Assembly: GCF_032854445.1 (NCBI RefSeq) | Contig: NC_088296.1 | Coordinates: 26,157,448-26,221,447, forward strand | Length of the DNA: 64,000 bases | Direction of reading: 5' to 3' | Source: Liolophura sinensis | Lineage: Eukaryota; Mollusca; Polyplacophora; Chitonida; Chitonidae | Shown here: positions 60,046 to 64,000 of the stretch, in pieces | Position numbering within the stretch: position 1 is the stretch's first letter | How the letters are laid out: each line of letters starts with the position of its first letter | Position numbers and translations under genes: made by a program | The notes under the pieces: model-generated | Told to the model about the DNA's origin: nothing | Databases searched by the model: none | The model's input: only the letters and a program-made list of their open reading frames with translations

Positions 60046-60391
60046 GGCCTGGAGTCCTGCCAAGCCATTATTTACTTTGGAATGTGTAATTTACGGCGAA
60101 TGATAGATATCGACCTGAGAAAAATACCCAGAATTCCTCTGGATGGAACATAATATCTAGAATTACGTGATGTTCTGTATCATGAACCATGGATTTGCCC
60201 TGTGCACCTCACTGATTCTGCGAGGTCTGTATCATGAGCCATGGATTTGCCCTGTGCACCTCACTGATTCTGCGAGGTCTGTATCATGAGCCATGGATTT
60301 GCCCTGTGCACCTCACTGATTCTGTGAGGCCTGTATCATGAGCTATGAGTTTACCATGTGCACTTCATTGATTCTAAGCAAATATCTGTAA
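60046..60391. other. 345 bp insertion relative to duplication copy 1
   Basis: Copy 1 reads CTTTGGAGAATCAAATCTC without a break (48296 on). Copy 3 splits this after GGAGAAT and resumes with CAAATCTCAAGAG at 60398. The insert has no SINE hallmarks and ends in four copies of the 52 bp repeat. No clear target duplication beyond AAT/CAAT. Confidence 0.75.
60174..60375. repeat. 52 bp repeat, four units
   Basis: CTGTATCATGAGCCATGGAT, TTGCCCTGTGCACCTCACTG and ATTCTGCGAGGT repeat at 52 bp. The first three units are nearly identical; the fourth is decayed (AGCTATGAGTTTACCATGTG). Confidence 0.95.
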
Positions 60392-61129
60392 CCCAATCAA
60401 ATCTCAAGAGCTTTCTCCATACAGTTTGGCGCACTGTAACAACTGCATTTATAACAAAAGTAGAAAACCGTTTACATACAATACTATTATAAACCAGAAT
60501 ACCTTTGGATGTACGGAAGGCCCGACTGAAACAGAATGTGAGATTTGCAAAATTAAAGAGGTGGGTTCAAATTGCAAACAAAGGGAATATTTGTGATAAG
60601 AAAACCGGAAACTAGACATGTGCTTATTTTAGCTGAAATGAGATGAAAAGTGTCACTGAGTTGATCACTTTACATACCTACATATTTACATCTCGCCTGT
60701 ATTTACCTGTGTGTCATAAGCGACTTTCATGTAACTTGTAAGAAAATGACGAGAGAGTAGTTTTATCTAGTAGTAATGTTAAACTATATCAGCTTCTTTT
60801 CAGATAAAAACATCATTACCTAAATCATGATAGTTATACGAAACCCTTTTTTAACGTCTGTAAAGTGTTTTTGCAGACATCACTTGGCTGTTTTGTACAA
60901 TCTTCATGCGAGAATTCTTTTGTTACATTATGTCCTGCACAAACGAGAACCAGGTAAGTCTGGACAGTCATTCACTCCATGCTGTGACCGCCGTTGCACC
61001 TAATAAAATATTCTTCAGTATGGCTTTTAGTTTCAATGAAAAAGACAAATAAGTAACGGAAAGTCATTCCAAAGATGGCCCAGCTGACAACCTCTTGACT
61101 GTTTTATAGTCTATTCTAAAATATGTACC

Positions 61130-61520
61130 AGCTATCTGTATTTATGACGTATGTCGCAGCCGTAAATTACTCGGCCGTTTTATGCTGTATTTATGACGTA
61201 TGTCGTAGTCGTAAATTACTCGGCCGTGTTATGCTGTATTTATGACGTATGTCGCAGTCGTAAATTACTCGGCCGTTTTATGCTGTATTTATGACGTATG
61301 TCGCAGTCGTAAATTACTCGGCCGTTTTATGCTGTATTCATAACGCATGTCGCAGTCGTAAATTACTCGGCCATGTTATGCTGTATCTTCCATCCACCAT
61401 CTTCCAGCCGCCATCGTATAAGAGTACGGCGTAAAACACCAATCAAATAAATAAATAAATTATGCTGTATTTATGGTGTATGTCACAGCCGTAAATTACT
61501 GGGCAGTTTTATCCTGTATC
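61130..61520. repeat. 49 bp array in duplication copy 3, split by a SINE tail
   Basis: About seven units: TATTTATGACGTATGTCGCA, GTCGTAAATTACTCGGCCGT, TTTATGCTG; starts at 61141, 61190 and on. Interrupted at 61386-61460 by a SINE fragment, after which the array resumes with TTATGCTGTATTTATGG. Confidence 0.95.
61386..61460 (+). mobile_element. SINE family A 3' end fragment inside an array
   Basis: CATCCACCATCTTCCAGCCG, AGAGTACGGCGTAAAACACC and AATCAAATAAATAAATAAAT are the last ~75 bp of SINE A. Absent from the copy 1 array, so inserted after duplication; a strongly 5' truncated copy. Confidence 0.88.
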
Positions 61521-61834
61521 TATGAAATGTAGCACAGTCATCGATCACAAGATCTTGGACACATTTTGCAGTCTTTGCTCAACATGGGAAGGCCGTCCAT
61601 CAGCTCCACAGTCTACATTGTAGTCCAGTTTTTCCCGCCAGGATGTCCCCAGTTGTCCCTCGCTCGGCCATGTCGCACTTCACAGGCGCCACACAGTTAC
61701 AACATTCAGACATTTCCCCGTCCTTGAGTGGCCAGTCTCATTACAGTCCATACTCCAGCATCTGGGAAAGTCAGTTTGAAATGGTAGTTTGTAATGTTTA
61801 TGTTTTGATAGCAAGGAAGAATCATTGTACGTAA

Positions 61835-61972
61835 GCAGGGGAGCCTGCCGGCAACCTGCGGATGATCGTGGGGTTCCCAGGGACTTTTTTCCACCATGAT
61901 TTGATAATGCTGGCCAATATGCTTCCAGTGAACATTTCTCGACTACGGCGTAAATAAATCAACCAATAAATA
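61835..61972 (+). mobile_element. SINE family A tail, shared with copy 2
   Basis: GCCGGCAACCTGCGGATGAT, CGTGGGGTTCCCAGGGAC, TTCTCGACTACGGCGTAAAT and an AATAAATAAATAAG tail. Counterpart of 55060-55195; copy 1 lacks it, which groups copies 2 and 3. Confidence 0.88.
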
Positions 61973-61983
61973 AATAAGTCATT

Positions 61984-62050
61984 CTAATATGGAAGAATAT
62001 TGTAAGATTCCAAAAGACATGGAAAGATATTAAACGATAACTTTAGGATG
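61984..62050. other. Unexpanded ancestor of the 40 bp satellite
   Basis: AATATGGAAGAATATTGTAA, GATTCCAAAAGACATGGAAA and GATATTAAACGATAACTTTA lie between the SINE tail and TGCCACGTTTTTGCCC, the same order that brackets the 2.65 kb array in copy 2. Slightly more than one unit is present. Confidence 0.8.
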
Positions 62051-63267
62051 TACCCAGCATTGCCACGTTTTTGCCCATGAGCATTTAGAGAGCAAATGTT
62101 GTTTGTATTCCACTCAGAACTGACTTAAGTCCATTCACCAATAAAACGTACAATGTTCCTCACGAGATCTGACATCTCTGCCGTATTTGCAGTGTGGACT
62201 GAGGACTAGAAAGTAGTACCGGGTGAACGCCAATCCCTTACCGCCAACACCAAGTTAATGTACGTCATTTTGTAGATTTTCCCGTGGGCATCATGAAGGG
62301 ATCGAAGCGTAAAGATGATCTTTTCTGTCCACGGCCACAGACGACCATAATTCCTTCCACTGAATACACTCTTTACCAGTACGCACAGACTACGATTTTG
62401 TGCTGGATCAGAGTTGAGATTTGCACAGTGTAGCACGTGACTGTAAAGAGGCCACGATTATCACCAGTCGTATATGCTACTGTTATATGTATAAATTTAT
62501 ATCTAGTAGCTGGTTGTTCTGACAACGTTAGTGCCTTGAACAAAGCTGTGTTCATTGTATTCCCGCTAGAAATATGTATAGCTCTATGTGACACATGCCT
62601 GTTACTTTTACCAGCTGTGACTGTAATGTCCTTGAGTGGGTTACCATGGTTCTGACGTAGGACTGTGGGAAATTCCCTCTGATCTTTCTCAATTCCTCTA
62701 CTTCGCCGCCTCGCAGCATATAAAAGCCATCATTGCAGTTCGCCTCCTGTTATTTGTTGCCATCGCAACATTGCTTTTACACTGCAACTATCTCTATTAA
62801 CTTGTATTGCCATATTTTTTTTTCTGCCTATCCTTCTGCCGTGTCTGTAGGCAGAAGAAGGAAACCCGTTTGTGTAATCTGGATTTTATGTGGTGCTAAT
62901 ATCAGTTACCTACTCATCTCTTCGAACCGTTGCTCTATGTTTAACACTGTATTGTGTATATCATACGGTCGACATACTTTGTTTTGGAACCTTGACAAGA
63001 GTTCACTGACTTCAATATATCATGTATGTATGTACGAACATAGAATCGATATAGATGTATTTGTAAACTGATCGCTATTGTCACTTGGGATTTGTTTCGA
63101 CAATTAAGCCTCAAGTTCCGTTTCGGCTTGCAGATGGTCAATGGACAATGAGCGCACATGGACAATTTCCTGGCTAAGATAACTCATGGTGACCAACTAG
63201 TTACGTCAACCACATCGCTAAATATCAATGGCAGTGCTTATAAAGAAGGTGTGAATTAGTTTATTAG

Positions 63268-63640
63268 CGCGTGCACGTGTCCTTCCATGCGTCTGTCCAT
63301 GCGTCCGTTCGTCCATGCGTCTGTCCATGCGTCCGTCCACGCATCCTTCCATAATTAGTTTAATTAGCGCGTCTTCCATGCGTCTGTCCATGTCTCTGTC
63401 CACGCGCCCTTCCATGCGTCTGTCCACGCGTCCTTCCATGCGTCTGTCCATGTGTCCGTCCATGCGTTTGTCCATAAGCCTGTCCATGCGTCCGTCCACG
63501 CGTCCTTCCATGCCTCCGTCCGTGCGTCCTTCAAGGCGTCTGTCCATGCGTCCGTCCGCGCGTCCTTCCACGCGTATGTCCATGCGTCCGTCCACGCGTC
63601 CTTCCAGGAGTCCTTCCAAGCGTCTGTCCATGACGGTCGA
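63268..63640. repeat. 12 bp minisatellite (TCCATGCGTCCG)
   Basis: About 30 units of 12 bp (TCCATGCGTCTG, TCCACGCGTCCT). The flank word TTAGTTTATTAGCGCGT at 63257 recurs as TTAGTTTAATTAGCGCGT at 63356 inside the array, and GAAGGTGTGAATTAGTTTA at 63245 is echoed by GAAGGGTGTGAAGTAGTTTA at 63736. Copy 1 has a single GAAGGCGTGAAGTAAAATCA at 52991. The period is four codons, so both strands are open. Confidence 0.95.
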
Positions 63641-64000
63641 GCTGTGTAAGTATGAATCTTGCGGGTATTCCATGTATCCTGTTTACATCAAGCTCATCAC
63701 CAAGTCATAATGAAACCCAGGAGATCGCGTCAGGGAAGGGTGTGAAGTAGTTTACTCAACTGAAAATTACGTCTTGTTACCAAAGCAAGAGAAGACCAAG
63801 TCATCAATATTAATATTTGTCTGGAATCCAGGCGTCCAAACAAATAGTCGTATTCCAGAGGCCAAACAACATGGACGTTCTATGTCAATAATCATAAGGC
63901 CAGTTGCACCCAAAATCATCAAATAACTTTAAAAGTATATAAAGTAAGAAATGCGGGCGGAATCATGCAAATAGAAGCAGTCAACAGTTCTAAGACGAAA

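Larger units (their letters stand above)
58030..64000. repeat. Segmental duplication, copy 3 (runs off the window)
   Basis: Abuts copy 2 at about 58030 and is collinear with copy 1 from GGAGGC (58044) to the end of the window, where 63790-63910 (TCTGGAATCCAGGCGTCCAA, CAGAGGCCAAACAACATGGA) matches 53050-53160. Copy-specific changes: a 9/45 bp repeat at 58148-58270, a 345 bp insertion with a 52 bp repeat at 60046-60391, a SINE tail inside the 49 bp array, and a 12 bp array at 63268-63640. No gene was recognised. Confidence 0.88.

Noticed and set aside
1-64000. Excess of array periods divisible by three as a sign of coding selection
   Set aside because: Roughly a third of the periods are multiples of three, as expected by chance.

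Overview
This is eukaryotic DNA, most likely from a mollusc or another lophotrochozoan. It shows intron-style splice acceptors, two rhodopsin-class receptor genes of an invertebrate orphan type, two tRNA-derived SINE families with AAATAAAT-type tails or tRNA heads, and a reverse-transcriptase remnant of a kind common in marine invertebrates. The phylum is inferred from element style and general knowledge; nothing here proves it. Only about 1.8 kb looks like intact protein-coding sequence. By eye, around 45% of the window is tandem repeat, in more than 30 separate arrays with unrelated units of 5 to 93 bp.

Layout. 1-1.9 kb: the 3' exon of a class A GPCR on the + strand. 1.2-24 kb: a desert of minisatellites (units 61, 23, 17, 47, 54, 46, 49, 78, 45, 32, 25 and ~33 bp) with two copies of SINE family B. 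24.6-25.6 kb: a second, nearly complete paralogous GPCR on the - strand, so the two receptors converge on the array desert. 25.8-45.1 kb: more arrays (21, 39, 29, 57, 42, 11, 41, 17, 30, 44, 13, 93 and mixed 15/27 bp), a 2 kb G+T-rich block and a frameshifted reverse-transcriptase remnant. 45.6 kb: a full-length SINE family A. 46.2-64 kb: three tandem, diverged copies of one segment (46.24-53.24, 53.25-58.03 and 58.03 to the window end), each of which has grown its own arrays.

The main signal is how the arrays arise. The 3.7 kb array at 13.8-17.5 kb is built from a ~45 bp internal segment of SINE family A in reverse orientation. The 42 bp array at 31.07-31.55 kb is an in-place expansion of the stretch between the A and B boxes of a SINE A copy whose head and tail still flank it. 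In the segmental triplication, the 40 bp satellite of copy 2 (about 53 units) is present as roughly one unit at the matching place in copies 1 and 3, which preserves a before-and-after view of its birth. No conventional operon, RNA gene or CRISPR array was found. Nearly all other open reading frames are stop-free translations of repeat units.
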